From contig NC_089425.1 of the NCBI RefSeq assembly GCF_013426205.1, forward strand, positions 1,178,001 to 1,242,000: a DNA stretch of 64,000 bases, in the 5' to 3' direction. This DNA is from Metarhizium brunneum (lineage: Eukaryota > Ascomycota > Sordariomycetes > Hypocreales > Clavicipitaceae). The translations under genes and the position numbers were made by a program. Positions 32,201 through 45,163 of the stretch are shown piece by piece; position 1 is the stretch's first letter, and each line of letters starts with the position of its first letter. The notes under the pieces were generated by a model, which made no database searches, had not been told where the DNA came from, and saw only the letters and a program-made list of their open reading frames with translations.

Positions 32201-34065
32201 TCTGACCAAAGATCTTTCCAAACAGGGGGTAGTCTTAGACTAACTTTCTCATCCTTCGAATTACCGTTAAATATGTGGAAAAGGGCCGCAGTGGAGATGT
32301 AGGCCTCGGATTGTTTGGCATCAGACACAGCAACACTTTTCATCGTGAAGGTGAAATGCGTCGCGTCAGCGGCGACTTCGACGTCAGAATCGGGCAAGAC
32401 GTGAGGCAGCTCCTGAGCTTTTGTCCACCAAATATCAACAGATTGGCGGCTAGCAAATGTAGCTTCAGAGACTACAGTATACGTCATTCTGACTGACGGG
32501 TCTCTACAAATGATATAAGCAAATATCAAGAAAAGGGCTAGAGAAATGAGCGGCACTTACCTGGAGCGACAAGAGTCCTCCAAAACTCTTCTAGGGCCCA
32601 CTCCTGTCCATTTCCCAAAGTCTCGAAGGACAAGTTTAGTACCATCTGCAGCGGTAATGACAGTCTGCGTTTTGCCCGTGTTTGGATCCACCTCATTCTG
32701 TGGGAGGGATGCGAATAGTCCAGTAATGGCGTCGCTATCTTCATCTTCTTGGGCCAAAATTTCCGCAGCAATACGATCCGCCTCATCGTTTACACTATCG
32801 TCGGCATTGGCTTCTGGTGTTTGCTCTGCTTTCGATCCGAGTTCCTCTGCCGCAGCTTGTGCTTCCTTCTTGGCAGCAGCCAGTTGTCTTTCGACAAGGA
32901 TCTTCTCGGATTTCCACCTAAGGTCGGCATTGAACTTATCGAAAAGAACGTCACTCTCGATCTTTTTTATTTTAGCTTCAAGCTTAGCAATCTCTAGTTG
33001 TGTCTTGTCCTCGCTATCGGTTGGTCTAACGCTACGGCTGAGCTCGAGATGCTTTGCTCTTGCGGAAACGTATTCGGGTATCAGATCTTCGGGTTCTATA
33101 TCTAGGTCGTATGTCATGACAAGCTTTTTATTTGGCGATGCAGACTTGCTTCCTCGAGTATTTGCTTTGTTCTTGCCGGAGCTGAGTGACAGAGGCTTGG
33201 GAGTACCGGGGCGTGATGCGTTTGGGGTATCTGTAGGGGTATCTATCGATTGTATCAGCGCGGGAACTTGGAAATTTGTACAGTAATGGATTACAGGCTG
33301 CAAGTCAAAAATACCTCTGGAAATAGGCTTGCCCTTGAATTCGTATAAGGGAAGTTCCTCGGCAGGGCACTCTCGGGCAAGCCACTCCAAGGACTCATCC
33401 AGGCCCCATATGGAGTCTTTGACAGAAGAAGAAACATTGGTGGCAATATCCAAAATGTGTTTAAGAACAGCTTCCACTCGTGCCTCGGGAAATCCAGCAG
33501 CGGCCAAGGTCTGGCGCAAGGTCCACAGCCGAACAATCATGTCCTCCTCGGACGGAAGCTTTCCAGTGCCGACATTTTCGGATGACAAGCTTGACCCGGC
33601 AAACCTCATCTCTGCCTTGATGAGGTCGAGAATATGTTCCACCAGGTCTGGAGGTAGCCATTTTGGAGCATTGACCAGATCAGCCTGGCTACGGAGCAGG
33701 CGTCGGTCAGTTTCGAGTCGAGTTCGTTGTCGCTGGGCATCACGCTTGGTTTTCTGGGAATGCTTCTCGACGAGGAGTTGCAGTTCGGACTCTTCAAGCT
33801 GCCTTTCAAACTCTTCGGGGCTCAAGGGCTTGTCCTCGCTGGTCTGGTGGGCAGTCGCACTGCCATGACCATCACCAGTCGTGGACTTTGCGGATGGCGG
33901 GGCATTTTCCTTGGATGGAGGGGCAGAAGCACCAGAAACACCATCGGCCAACGGCTTTGCTTCCGAGTCGGATACTTCAGGCCGGGGTTTGGAGGCAATC
34001 GAGGTAGTCGCAAAGCCGCGTGCCGGGTTAGCAGCGGGCTTCTTCTTTTTCTTGTTGCCAGCCAT
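29264..34065 (-). CDS. DHX29/YLR419W-type DEAH-box RNA helicase
   Basis: Six exons, 32561-34065, 31939-32503, 31774-31871, 29699-31717, 29573-29648 and 29264-29515, encode 1504 aa, with all phases consistent. The N-terminus has an NKKKKKPAANPARGF basic tract, a UBA-like region near residues 215-270, and coiled coil. Helicase motifs follow: I GETGCGKST, formed exactly across the exon 3/4 junction; Ia TEPRRISA; II DEVH; III SAT; V ETGITIPD; VI QRRGRAGR. HA2 and OB regions follow, ending GVIVLDGNRGRFALPDWK. The last intron (57 bp, branch CTGAC) is a multiple of three and open, so it could be read through, but removing it restores the GDVRCD-MFSGVIV family pattern. DHX29 relatives bind the 40S subunit and help scanning on structured leaders. 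A 48-bp possible intron near 33310-33260 was left as coding. Confidence 0.9.
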
Positions 34066-35376
34066 TGCCCTCGAGACTGGTAACCAGGAAAGGAAGGGCA
34101 AGCACAGCAAAAGAGTATTGACAGAGGCAGAAGGAAGCTGGGGCTGGTGCTGAGGATGTTTATTCGGGTGGGAACATTGAACCAGGCTGGACTTTAGCCT
34201 AGAAGAGACATGGACGGACCAGTGCCGTTGCCGCTGGAGCTGGTAGCAAACAGTGCATTTAAGTACTTGGATGTATCAACCAGAGACATGCTCTCAATGA
34301 GCGCGGCATTCAGGCTGGGCTCAAGTGCTCAAGTGCTGCGTATTGCGCTGTCAGGTGGCGCCCTAAGCGCTAAGGGTCGGTTGTTGCAGGGGGCGCAGGG
34401 ACCAGTCCGTTGATTGACCAGTCCCAGGGTCTGGTTCCATAGAAGCTGGCTTTAGAGACTGGCTACTACTACTTAAGTAAAGTAGTCAAGTACCTTACTT
34501 AAGTAAAGTACTTAGGCAGGTGACATCCCATCTACTTACTTATACTTAAGTAGATCGATTGATACGTCTGGTCCAAATGTTCTGAGTGCCGCCATACCCC
34601 AAGTCCTGAGTGTTGAAGTATCATTGTGCCGTGCTGGGATCTGACTACTACTTGGTCATGAGCAGCCCATTTCTGTTACTCGCCGTTACTCTGAGTCATC
34701 CCGACATAACGACAAATGAGCTTCCAAGATAACCGAGAAAGCAGTAGGGAGAAAAATTTTGCTTTCAGCCGACATGAGTGACGAAGATAGCCAACTGTCT
34801 ATTGAACCGGCGCATCAATCACCATGACTTCTCAAGCTGCATTGTGTGGTTTGGTATGACACAGATTCGAATGTTGACAATAATTCCGTTGTAGTATATA
34901 TACTATTCCTATTTAAAAATCCACCCCAGAAATTCACTATGCACGAAACTCATTGCATTTTGAATCACATACCGAGATACTACTGTACTGGCTCCTGTAG
35001 TGACGGCCAATGCTCTAAATACTCCTGGAGAGCATGCTCATGGGCGGTGAGAAGAATTTCCATGTTCCCACACCAATTGCGAGGCGGGGCCAGATTTTGA
35101 CGTGGGGTGGAAACTCCATGTATGGGCCAGAGTCGAGCTGCAGACAGCCAGCCAAAGCTTTCAACGTCGAGAACGCACTTCGATAATTGGCACCCGTCGC
35201 CTTCTCTGCAGGCTCACCTTTGCCTGTTCCTTCTTTCTCTTGTCCTCTTCCTCCGTCTTACCCGACCCGTGTCCCTCCATCTCCGCCGATTATCGAAAGA
35301 CGGTGTGAGAATTCGAGAAGCCCTCCGTAGCCCCAGATGATTTCGTCACTCCATCTGCCTCGTCTCGCTCCTCGAC
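34066..35376. promoter_or_regulatory. Divergent upstream region, DEAH helicase / GCN1
   Basis: 1.3 kb between two divergent start codons, with no supported gene in between. It contains the ACTTAAGTA-rich cluster at 34463-34555. The 150 bp before GCN1 are pyrimidine-rich with CTC/TTC tracts, typical of transcription start regions of highly expressed fungal genes. Confidence 0.45.
34463..34555. repeat. Cluster of TACTTAAGTA palindromes
   Basis: The palindrome TACTTAAGTA or CTTAAGTAAAGTA occurs repeatedly within about 90 bp, separated by AGTA/TACT half units. A similar cluster lies at 53427-53493. Such low-complexity TACCTAAGTA-type clusters are scattered in intergenic DNA here, and their function is unknown. 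Confidence 0.65.
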
Positions 35377-38300
35377 ATGTCTGAATCGTTGGTCAACGAC
35401 AAAGGCTCTTCCGCAGCCGCTGCTGGGCTCGACTTAGTCGTAATTGACCAAGCCTTGATGTCTGCCTCGACTTCGATTCGAATTGCCAAGCTTCACCAAG
35501 TCGACGAAACCATTCGACACAAAAGTAGCTCCGTGCCCAGCCTCTACCTCGTCAAAGATATGTGCGACTGACTTCATGCTACAGCATCCGATGCTTCAGC
35601 TATTCCCGGCCTTTTGAGCCTGCTCTTCGCCACCCACCCATTCTACCGAGACCGAGAATCTAGACTCGCGGTTCAAAAATGCTTGACCACTATAATAGCA
35701 GCTGAAGCCAGCCCAACGGCCCTTTCTTCCCTCGTTAAAACTATGCGTCAAGAGATACAGAAACCGGGAATTGCCATATCTAATGCCTTTGTTATTGTTG
35801 AGTGGTGTAGTCTGTTTATGCAGCACGTTTCAGCCGACACATGGGTACATCTGGGTGATGAGATCCTTCTCACCTGCGCGGATGCAGTAGAGAAATGTCT
35901 ACAATCAGGCTGCAAAAGTGGTATGACTCGATCAGCAACGGTTGTGACCAGGCGTGGTTTCCGCAGGCTGTTTTCTTCGGCTGATACTCGAGAAAAGTTC
36001 GTGACCACCGCCGTTACGACTCTCACGACCAAAGCTGCTCAGCCAATGGCCAAAAACGCCGTTATTTTGGGCATTATTGCCGGGGTCTCGGCTCTTCAGG
36101 CGCCATTAAAGCCAATTCTGGAAAGATTGAAACCGAATTACTACGAGTTTTATTCGCGGGAGATTGTTGGATCACGAACGTCCCTGCCAGCACATGTGGC
36201 ATCGGGACTCAGCGATTTCTTTGTTAACTTCGCCAGCCTCGAAGACGTCGAAAAAGATCTGGTGCCTGCTATCGAGAAAGGCTTGCTGCGTGCTCCGGAA
36301 GTCGTTTTGGGAGGAGTTCTGAAGCCGCTGGTCACGTCACTGCCTGACGATTTCGATCTGTCGAAAATCCTGGATGGCAAGCTCTTGAAGCCCCTTTTGT
36401 CCAATGTCAAGTCCAGCAATCCATCTATTCGAAGTGGAGCCATAGCAGCCTTTCGTGCAATTGTGGTAAAATGCCATGACCTTAAGACATTAGATCATGT
36501 TGTCGACGAACTTGCTAATCCTTTGGCGACTGGCAAGCTTCCTGCCGCGGAGCAGAAGATCCTGCATTCGGAAATGCTGGAAGCCACTCCCCTGTCATCA
36601 CAGAGTACCACGAAGGTTCTGGTATCACTTTCGACCATCTCCACAAAAGAAGGGAACGAAGCTGCGCTTGCCGCAGAGACTTCAGCATTAGCCCATGCCG
36701 CAATTCTAGCCCTTAAAGAAGGAACTGATCTCCCCAAATCGGCCACCGAAGCTTTTGTGAAAGGGCTTGCAGATAAAAAGCCTGGTTCCAGGAGAATATG
36801 GTTGCTCCGTGTAGCAAACATCTTGTATACTCTCAGGGACACCAGCGCGACTGCCGGACTCACTACATTTGTCGATGGGGTCATTTCCAAACTCATTGTA
36901 AACTTCCAAGAAGTTACAGCTAACGCCGCCGGATCAGCACTATCTGGATTGGTTGTCGGAGCTTACATTCTGACTGCATTAGACCCAGTATTGTCTCGTC
37001 AGTTCCCCGACTCTTCAATAAGTTCAGCCCTGGCCAAGGCGTCCATCTCAACTCAGGCATTATCTTTGGCCTCAAAACAATCCTTCTTATTAAATTACAG
37101 AGTCTACGGAAAACTTAATACTGAAGAAGATCTTCAGTGGTTAAGTAGAGCCCTGACGTCGGTGGCAAAGAACCTCGACAACGAGTCTGACAAGGCCCTT
37201 ACCCTAGCTTGGGCAGAGGCGTTTATCTACCTGATTACGGCGTCCTCCATTCCCCCAAAAGTACAACGAGAAGCTCTTAGATCCCTCTCAAAATTGTATG
37301 CCGAGCGAGCTGAGGTGGTCTCTGAGTTTGTTATTGACGGTTTGTGGGACAATTTTGGCCTTGACGAAGCTAAAGAGAAGGATTTGAAAATCAACAAATC
37401 AAACTTGATTCATGTTTTGCGGTCAATATGTATGGACCCCAGTGAGCTCTCTGCACTTGGAGGCAATGTATCGCAGGAGCAATTGGAGTCCCAGGCATGT
37501 TCTATTCTGGTTCTAGCGAGACCGGAACTTATTGCTCGATCCAGCTGGATTGACATTTGCCTTCGTATGGGCCTTGATCCTGGCACTCTCGCCAAGAAAT
37601 ACACTGATGAGCTCCTCGGGGAAATCGGTCGACGATCCACTAATGAACAAAAGGTAGGACAGCTTTTTAACTGGTACAGATGTATCAGGAGATCTGATCT
37701 GGTATCACTATGCTAACTCGGGCGTCATAGGTTGATGTGATTCAGCAAGCTGCTTACAACGCAGCCGCTGAATTGGCATTCGTCGCCCCTGAAGTCATAA
37801 CTCCACGACTAATGGAACTCATTAGCCGCGATCTGGATCCCAGACAACTCCAGGACATTGGTCCTGTCGAGGCTGCCATTTATAGAACTCCGGAAGGGAC
37901 CTGCTTTGTAGATGTTCTAGCTAAGAAAGCGCAAAACGCTGCCCCTAACAAAAACACCAAGGACTATGACATACTGAAATGGGAAGAAGAACTGAGAAGT
38001 CAGCTTGAGCAAAAGAAAGGCCAGCAACGGAAGTTGACTCCAGAAGAGACTGCAAAAGTGAATGCTCAATTGAAAAAGGAGTCGGGCATCAGAAGCTCAA
38101 TTAAAGGGGTCGAAGCAAAGCTGTTGCGCGGCATTGGAATCATCAAGTCACTCGCAACCGGTCCACCTACGGATGCCACACTTTGGCTTTCTTTCTCTAT
38201 CGGTCTAATTCTTGACATCATTGATGCAGGAGCCGGCCTGATTATTGGCGACACTGCCCCATTGGCCTATGTTATTTGTTCCGAGAAAGTCTCATCAAGA

Positions 38301-41300
38301 CTAGGGGCTCTTCGACAATTTATCGGTGTTGCCACACTACGACTTCGAGGTATTACCTTGTCCGAAAACTACGATGAGGAAAAATTGGAAGACCTCGTTA
38401 CCCGAGTTCTTTACCGTCTCCGATTCGCAGGCGAACAGCGCCCGTTTGATTCTGTTTCACTGATGTATATTTTGCCTCTTGTGTTGGATCTTCTGCGAAA
38501 GGGCGGTGTTGGAGAAGATGTCGACGATCGAGATGCTCAGCTCGTTTTGGCTGTCGAGTTCCTCTCCTTCCACACTGATGTTTTCTCCGATGATGCAATC
38601 CCGCGCACCGAACTTCTAACTGTTCTCATTCAATCTATGCTTCAGTATGCTCAGCACTACAAGCTAATCAAGGACTGTTTCGCCGACATGTGCCGCTGTA
38701 TCGCACCGAACATGAGTCAAGCAGAGATGCAGGTCCTTGCTAAAGGTGCCAATGTGGCCCAATCGAGTGTCAGGACCAGCGTGTTGCAGTCAATTAGCTC
38801 CGAGGTAGATATGAGTGACCTCGACTATTCCGACGAGATATGGTTAGCGTGCCATGATGATGAACAAGAAAACCAAGAGCTTGGAGCGGAGATTTGGGAA
38901 GAAAGCGGATTCACAGTTGACGACGCTGTTGCCATGCGTATGATTCCATACTTGGACACCAAAGACTCCCAGCTGCGCCGAGCTGCAGCTAGGTCGCTGG
39001 CCGAAGCCGCCCAGAGACATAAGGAGACTTTGAGCGAAGTTATTCCCAAGCTGCAGTCATTATATATCGAATTTGCGAAGCCAAAGGTCCAGCTCCTGGA
39101 TGAGTTTGGAATGCCGAAGAAGATGGATTTGTCCGATCCTTGGGAGTCTAGGCAGGGCATTGCGTCCGCATTTAAAGAAGTTACGCCGGTTCTAAACAGA
39201 CAACAAACCGATGAACTCTTCGATTTTCTTATCGAATCAGGGCCACTCGGAGACAAGAGCGATAATGTCAGAAGAGAGATGCTAGATGCTGCCATTGCCG
39301 CAACTGAAGTTCACGGCAAGAGCATGATTGACGAGTTGATGAAAAAGTTTGAACACACTTTGGAGCAGCCAGACAAGAACAGCACGGCAGCTGACCGTGT
39401 CAATGAAGCGGTTATCATCATGTACGGTGCTTTGGCAAGACATTTATCTCCTGGTGACTCGAAGATTCCGATTGTCATTGAACGTCTCTTTGCCACCCTT
39501 AAAACCCCATCGGAGACTGTGCAATTCGCCATTGCTGAGTGTCTGCCTCCATTGGTCAGGGCCTGCTCAGATAAATCTTCGAAGTACTTTGATCAGGTCC
39601 TGGGCGAGCTGCTGAATTCCAAGAAGTATGCGAACCAACGTGGTGCTGCATATGGTCTCGCTGGTCTCGTTCTCGGTAGAGGTATTGGGTCGCTAAGGGA
39701 GTATCGCATCATGTCTACTCTCAAGAGCGCTATGGAGAACAAGAAGGAGGCACACCAGCGTGAGGCTTCTCTTCTGGCATTCGAGCTCTTCTCAACAGTA
39801 CTTGGCCGTCTCTTTGAACCATACGTCATTGAAATCGTTCCACAACTCCTCAGCGGCTTCGGTGACAGTAATGCTGATGTCCGTGATGCCTGTCTCGCTG
39901 CGGCCAAAGCTTGCTTCGGTCAGCTGAGCTCCTATGGTGTCAAGAAAATTATGCCGACTCTTCTAGATGGATTGGATGACCAACAATGGCGTAGCAAGCG
40001 TGGAGCCTGCGAGCTGCTCGGCGCCATGGCCTACCTCGACCCCAACCAGCTGGCAAATAGCTTGCCAGAAATTATTCCACCCCTAACAGGTGTCTTGAAT
40101 GACAGTCACAAGGAAGTCCGGGCTGCTGCCAACCGAAGTTTGAAGCGATTTGGAGAGGTCATTAATAATCCTGAAGTCAAGAGTCTGGTTGATGTTCTCC
40201 TCAAGGCTCTAAGTGATCCCACCAAGTACACAGATGATGCCCTGGACTCTCTCATCAAAGTTCAATTTGTGCATTATCTTGATGCACCTTCCCTGGCTCT
40301 CATTACGCGCATCCTTCAGCGTGGTTTGGATGATCGCTCTAATACTAAGCGAAAGGCTGCTCAGGTCATCGGCAGTCTGGCGCACTTGACGGAAAAGAAG
40401 GACATCATTACACATCTTCCCGTCCTCGTTGCTGGTCTTAAGATTGCCGCTGTGGATCCTGTTCCTACAACCCGCGCCACCGCATCCCGAGCTTTGGGAT
40501 CCCTCGTCGAGAAACTTGGCGAGGATGCTATGCCCGATCTTATCCCAGGCTTAATGGAAACCCTTAAATCTGACACTGGTGCCGGAGACCGTCTTGGATC
40601 CGCTCAAGCTCTAAGTGAAGTTCTGGCCGGCTTGGGTACAACTAGGCTCGAAGAGACTCTTCCGACCATTCTGCAAAATGTCGATTCGTCCAAGCCCGCC
40701 GTTCGAGAAGGTTTTATGTCACTCTTCATTTTCCTTCCTGTATGCTTTGGCAATAGCTTTTCAAATTACCTTGGTCGTATTGTTCCGCCTATCTTGGCTG
40801 GACTCGCTGATGACATTGAATCGATTCGCGAAACTGCTCTTCGAGCCGGAAGACTTTTGGTCAAGAACTTTGCTGTCCGCGCTGTGGATCTTTTGTTGCC
40901 CGAACTTGAGCGTGGCTTGGCAGATGATAGTTACAGAATTCGCCTCAGCTCGGTTGAGCTGGTTGGTGACCTCTTGTTCAACCTTACCGGAATCAAGGCA
41001 AGTCCTGAACCAGGAGATGAAGACGACGAGGAAGCCGTCAAGGAGGCAGGCGCTTCCCTCAAAGAGGTTCTTGGGGAGGAGAAACGAAACAAGATCTTGT
41101 CGGCACTTTATGTTTGCCGCTGCGATACTGCAGGCGCGGTGCGGTCAGCTGCTGTCGCCGTTTGGAAAGTTCTTGTACACAGTCCGAAAATTCTCAAGGA
41201 ATTGGTGCCCACCCTCACACAACTGCTTATCAGAAGACTCGGCAGCTCTAACATGGAGCACAAAGTCATCGCAAGCAACGCACTGGGAGAGCTCATTCGC

Positions 41301-43588
41301 AAGGCTGGAGATGGAGTTCTCTCGAGTCTTCTTCCTACATTGGAAGAAGGTTTGCAAACGTCAACAGACTCAGACGCCAAGCAAGGTATTTGCTTGGCCC
41401 TGCGAGAGCTCATCTCTTCTGCCTCTCCTGAAGCCATGGAGGATCACGAAAAAACACTCATTTCTGTGGTCCGCACGGCACTTACCGACTCTGACGAAGA
41501 GGTCAGAGAAGCCGCCGCAGAAGCATTCGACTCACTTCAGCAAATTCTGGGCAAGAGAGCCGTTGACCAAGTCCTGCCTTTCCTCCTTAACCTCCTTCGA
41601 TCCGAGAATGATGCTGAAAATGCCCTGTCTGCTCTTTTGACGCTCCTGACAGAGACTACGCGCTCCAACATTATTCTGCCGAACCTTATTCCCACACTTA
41701 CCACTCCTCCAATTTCAGCGTTCGATGCCAAGGCGCTGGCATCTCTGTCAAAGGTTGCTGGTGCCGCCATGAACCGTCGGCTGCCTGGTATTATCAATTC
41801 TCTTTTGGACAATGAGATCAGTTGCAAGGAAGAAGGCCTGCGTACCGACTTAGAAAACTCATTTGATACCGTTATCCAATCCATCGACGAGTACGACGGC
41901 TTGAATACTGTCATGAACGTTCTTTTAGGTCTAATCAAGCACGAGGACCACCGGCGAAGAGCAGCTACTGCACGCCACATTGGCAGCTTTTTCTCCGCCG
42001 CCGCTGTCGACTATTCACGATACAACCAGGACATTATTCGGTCGTTGCTTAACGCATTTGACGACAGCGATCCGGATGTAGTCAAAGCCTCCTGGGCAGC
42101 TCTAAGCGAATTTACAAAGAAGCTTAAAAAGGAAGAAATGGAATCTCTTGTGGTGTCTACCAGACAAACTCTACTTCGAGTTGGTGTTGCTGGCGCCAAT
42201 CTTCGTGGCTTTGAGCTTCCTAAGGGCATCAATGCAATTCTGCCTATTTTCCTTCAGGGGTTGATGAATGGCACTGCTGATCAGAGAGTCCAAGCTGCCC
42301 TTGGTATCTCAGATATTGTCGACAGAACAAGCGAGGCTTCGCTGAAACCTTTCGTAACACAAATCACTGGTCCTCTCATCCGTGTTGTTTCTGAGCGGGC
42401 CACCGATGTCAAAGCTTCAATTCTGCTGACGCTGAACAACCTTCTGGAAAAGATGCCCACAGCACTAAAGCCATTCTTGCCGCAGTTGCAACGAACATTT
42501 GCCAAATCACTAGCTGACACGTCTAGCGACGTTCTCAGGAGTAGGGCAGCAAAGGCTCTTGGCACTTTGATCAAGTATACTCCCCGTATCGATCCATTGA
42601 TCGCGGAACTGGTTACTGGATCTAAAACAACTGATCCAGGTGTCAAGACTGCCATGCTCAAAGCGCTGTATGAAGTCATCAGCCGTGCCGGTGCGAACAT
42701 GGGTGAAGCTTCCAGGACAGCAGTCTTGTCTCTGATCGACATGGATACTGATGAACGGGACGAGACCATGACTGTTACTAATGCCAAACTGTTGGGTGCT
42801 CTTATCAAGAACGTACCTGAGGAAGCTGCAACATCCCTGCTCAAAAATAGAGTGGTTACGTCTCATTTCAGCAGCTCATCGGTACTGGCTCTGAATTCTG
42901 TACTCGTCGAGTCACCGGATATCCTGTTGCAGGGTGCACTAGCAGATGAATTGCCCGACTTGCTATGCCAGGGCATGGCTAACAAGAGCGTAAGTAATGT
43001 CTTAATTCTAAAAAGATTGTTATACTTACTTTTTCTCAGACATTCGTAGCCGATAACTTGATTCTGGCCACCGGCAAGATCCTCCTTTCATCCCCTCCCA
43101 AGAGCTTTGATAGCATCAAGAAAATCTTTGAGACTCTAGCCGAAGTCATCCAGCCCGGGAAACCCACTGACTCCAGACGACTAGCCCTTGTGGTCGTGCG
43201 TACCCTCAGCAGAACGAACATGGATCTTGTTAGACCTCACGTTTCCCTACTGGCAGCGCCTATTTTTGCCAGTGTGAGAGATCCCGTGATCCCTGTGAAA
43301 CTGGCCGCTGAGGCGGCTTTCGTGGAGCTGTTCAATGTTGTCGATGAAGATAGCAGGGTGTTTGACAAGTTCATGGCAGGTCAAGGGGCTGATTTGCCAG
43401 CTAATACAAAGAGAAGCATGGCCGACTACTTCAAGCGGGTGGCTATGAGATTGGGAGCTCAGGCTAGAGAGAGGCGGGAAGCAGAGGGCGGCCAGGGTGG
43501 ATTGGGTCTGTCTAATGACGAGCAAGAAGACGAAAAAGAGATTTGGAGTGTTGGCAAGCTGGAAGTTGCTGGTGAATCATTTGCATGA
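35377..43588 (+). CDS. GCN1: Gcn1, ribosome-bound activator of the Gcn2 eIF2-alpha kinase
   Basis: Four exons, 35377-35524, 35585-37653, 37731-42989 and 43040-43588, encode 2674 aa, the normal Gcn1 length. The first intron (60 bp, GTAGCT donor, CTGAC branch) is chosen because it alone joins the frames, giving ...IRHK-T-SDASAIPGLLSLLF. The protein is almost entirely HEAT-type helical repeats. FATHPFYRDRESRLAVQKCL near the start and the central block GVKKIMPTLLDGLDDQQWRSKRGACELLG (split here at about residues 1480-1500) are characteristic of the eEF3-like part of Gcn1. The C-terminal third contains the Gcn2 RWD-binding region. On stalled or collided ribosomes it delivers uncharged-tRNA signals to Gcn2. 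It is divergent from the DEAH helicase and in tandem with RPL19. Confidence 0.95.
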
Positions 43589-44109
43589 GGTTAGATGACT
43601 AGAAAGGAGTAAAATATATCACCAGCTGTATGCTTGACTTTTCTTATACTATATCCAACGAAATCCATGTTGAATTTTATTACTTAACCGTAAGTATAGA
43701 TGTTTGGTTTGATTCCCAGTCATCTAACTATCTTGTTGCTCCATTTATTCCTCTGTATGTCCTACAATGTTCCGAGTGCTAATCGGTACACCTTCCTTGG
43801 TTGGTACCTAAGGTAGTTTGATTGGCTAGTGTGAAGTGTGCACTTTTGGCTCTCCCTGCCAGAGGCAACCGCTTCACGATTTCATTTCATCACGTGACAC
43901 TAGCTAATTAAACCTGGTTCCGTCGTGCTGGATGACTCATCAGAGCCCTCGCTTAGCGCCTTTCGGCCGGGCCTAGTGCACGTGAACCCACAAACTCGTA
44001 GTCAGTTTGTGCGTACCCAAGAAATTCTGGCCACCGAAACCCCTCTCAGCCTCTTTATCCAACCCTCACACCCATCGAGGACCGGCCATCACACCAAACG
44101 ACAATCAAG
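43589..44109. promoter_or_regulatory. GCN1 3' end and RPL19 promoter
   Basis: 521 bp. The left part is AT-rich GCN1 3' flank. Near the RPL19 start the leader is pyrimidine-rich (CTCTCAGCCTCTTTATCC), with AACCCTCACACCC just upstream, as is usual in fungal ribosomal-protein genes. A CACGTGAC box lies at 43891-43898 and a GCACGTGAA at 43978-43986. Confidence 0.45.
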
Positions 44110-45163
44110 ATGTAAGTACCAATATGCCATCGAAAGCGAAAAAGAACATGATGCGTGGAGGGCGAGACGATTATCGATGCAAAAATATATTTTTCTGGGA
44201 TGTGTGGACGGCTGCGCGGTAATGGTTGATGAATGCAGAAAGTTTGTCACCGTGTGCAATCGCACAACGTACCCGCCCAAAAAAAAAGTTGAATAGGAGG
44301 ATTATTGCAACAGGACGAGGGGGGGGGGAAACAACCACGCCTACAAATACGCATCATGAACAGGAAATGCTTTGGGTGTTTCGGATTTGCTTGTTCAATG
44401 GGCTAACATGGTGTTTTTTTCTCCCTTTTAGGGTCAACCTGCGAACTCAGAAGCGCCTCGCCGCGTCGGTCATCGGCTGCGGCAAGCGCAAGATTTGGCT
44501 GGATCCTAATGAGGCAGGCGAGATCTCCAATGCCAACTCTCGCCAGACGATTCGAAAGCTCGTCACCGATGGCCTCATCATCCGAAAGCCCGTCACCATG
44601 CACTCGCGAAGCCGTGCCCGCGAGCTGAACCTGGCCCGAAGAGAGGGCCGACACCGTGGCTACGGTAAGAGAAAGGGTACTGCCGACGCCCGTATGCCCA
44701 GCCAGGTCCTTTGGATGCGCCGCATGCGTGTCCTCCGCCGTCTCCTCGTCAAGTACCGCGCTTCTGGAAAGATCGACAAGCACCTCTACCACGAACTGTA
44801 CCACCTGAGCAAGGGTAACACTTTCAAGCACAAGCGTGCTCTAGTTGAACACGTACGTCTTTCTATCACCACTCGTCGCATATAATTGGGGGGCCCGTCG
44901 CTTCGAACGGATGTCCAAAATTGGAGTACCCTTGTAGAAGCGGGCAGCCACAATTTCATGCAGGCGAGAATCCTTTACACATACAAACAACGAAACTGAA
45001 TGCTGACCAACATGTGCAGATTCACCGTGCCAAGGCTGAGAAGGCCCGTGAGCAGGCTATCAAGGACGAGATGGATGCTAAGCGTGCGAAGACCAAGGCT
45101 GCCCGTGAGCGCAAGTTGGAGAGAGTGGCTGCTAAGCGAAATGCTCTGATGGCTGAGGAGTAA
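44110..45163 (+). CDS. RPL19: 60S ribosomal protein eL19, start codon split by an intron
   Basis: Three coding exons, 44110-44111, 44432-44852 and 45020-45163, encode 188 aa. The first coding exon is only AT. The intron starts GTAAGT at 44112 and ends TTTTAG at 44431, and the next base G completes the ATG, followed by [20 protein letters not shown]. This is the only reading that gives the conserved eL19 N-terminus and uses a canonical donor. The rest is typical: [37 protein letters not shown], and an Arg/Lys/Ala-rich C-terminal helix ending RNALMAEE. Intron 1 is 320 bp and intron 2 is 167 bp, longer than others in the window, as is common in fungal ribosomal-protein genes. eL19 bridges the 60S and 40S subunits. 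Confidence 0.93.

Noticed and set aside
33260..33310. A 48-bp intron in exon 1 of the DEAH helicase gene
   Set aside because: GT-AG ends and an open frame allow it, but no clear branch point or family alignment demands it, so it was left as coding.
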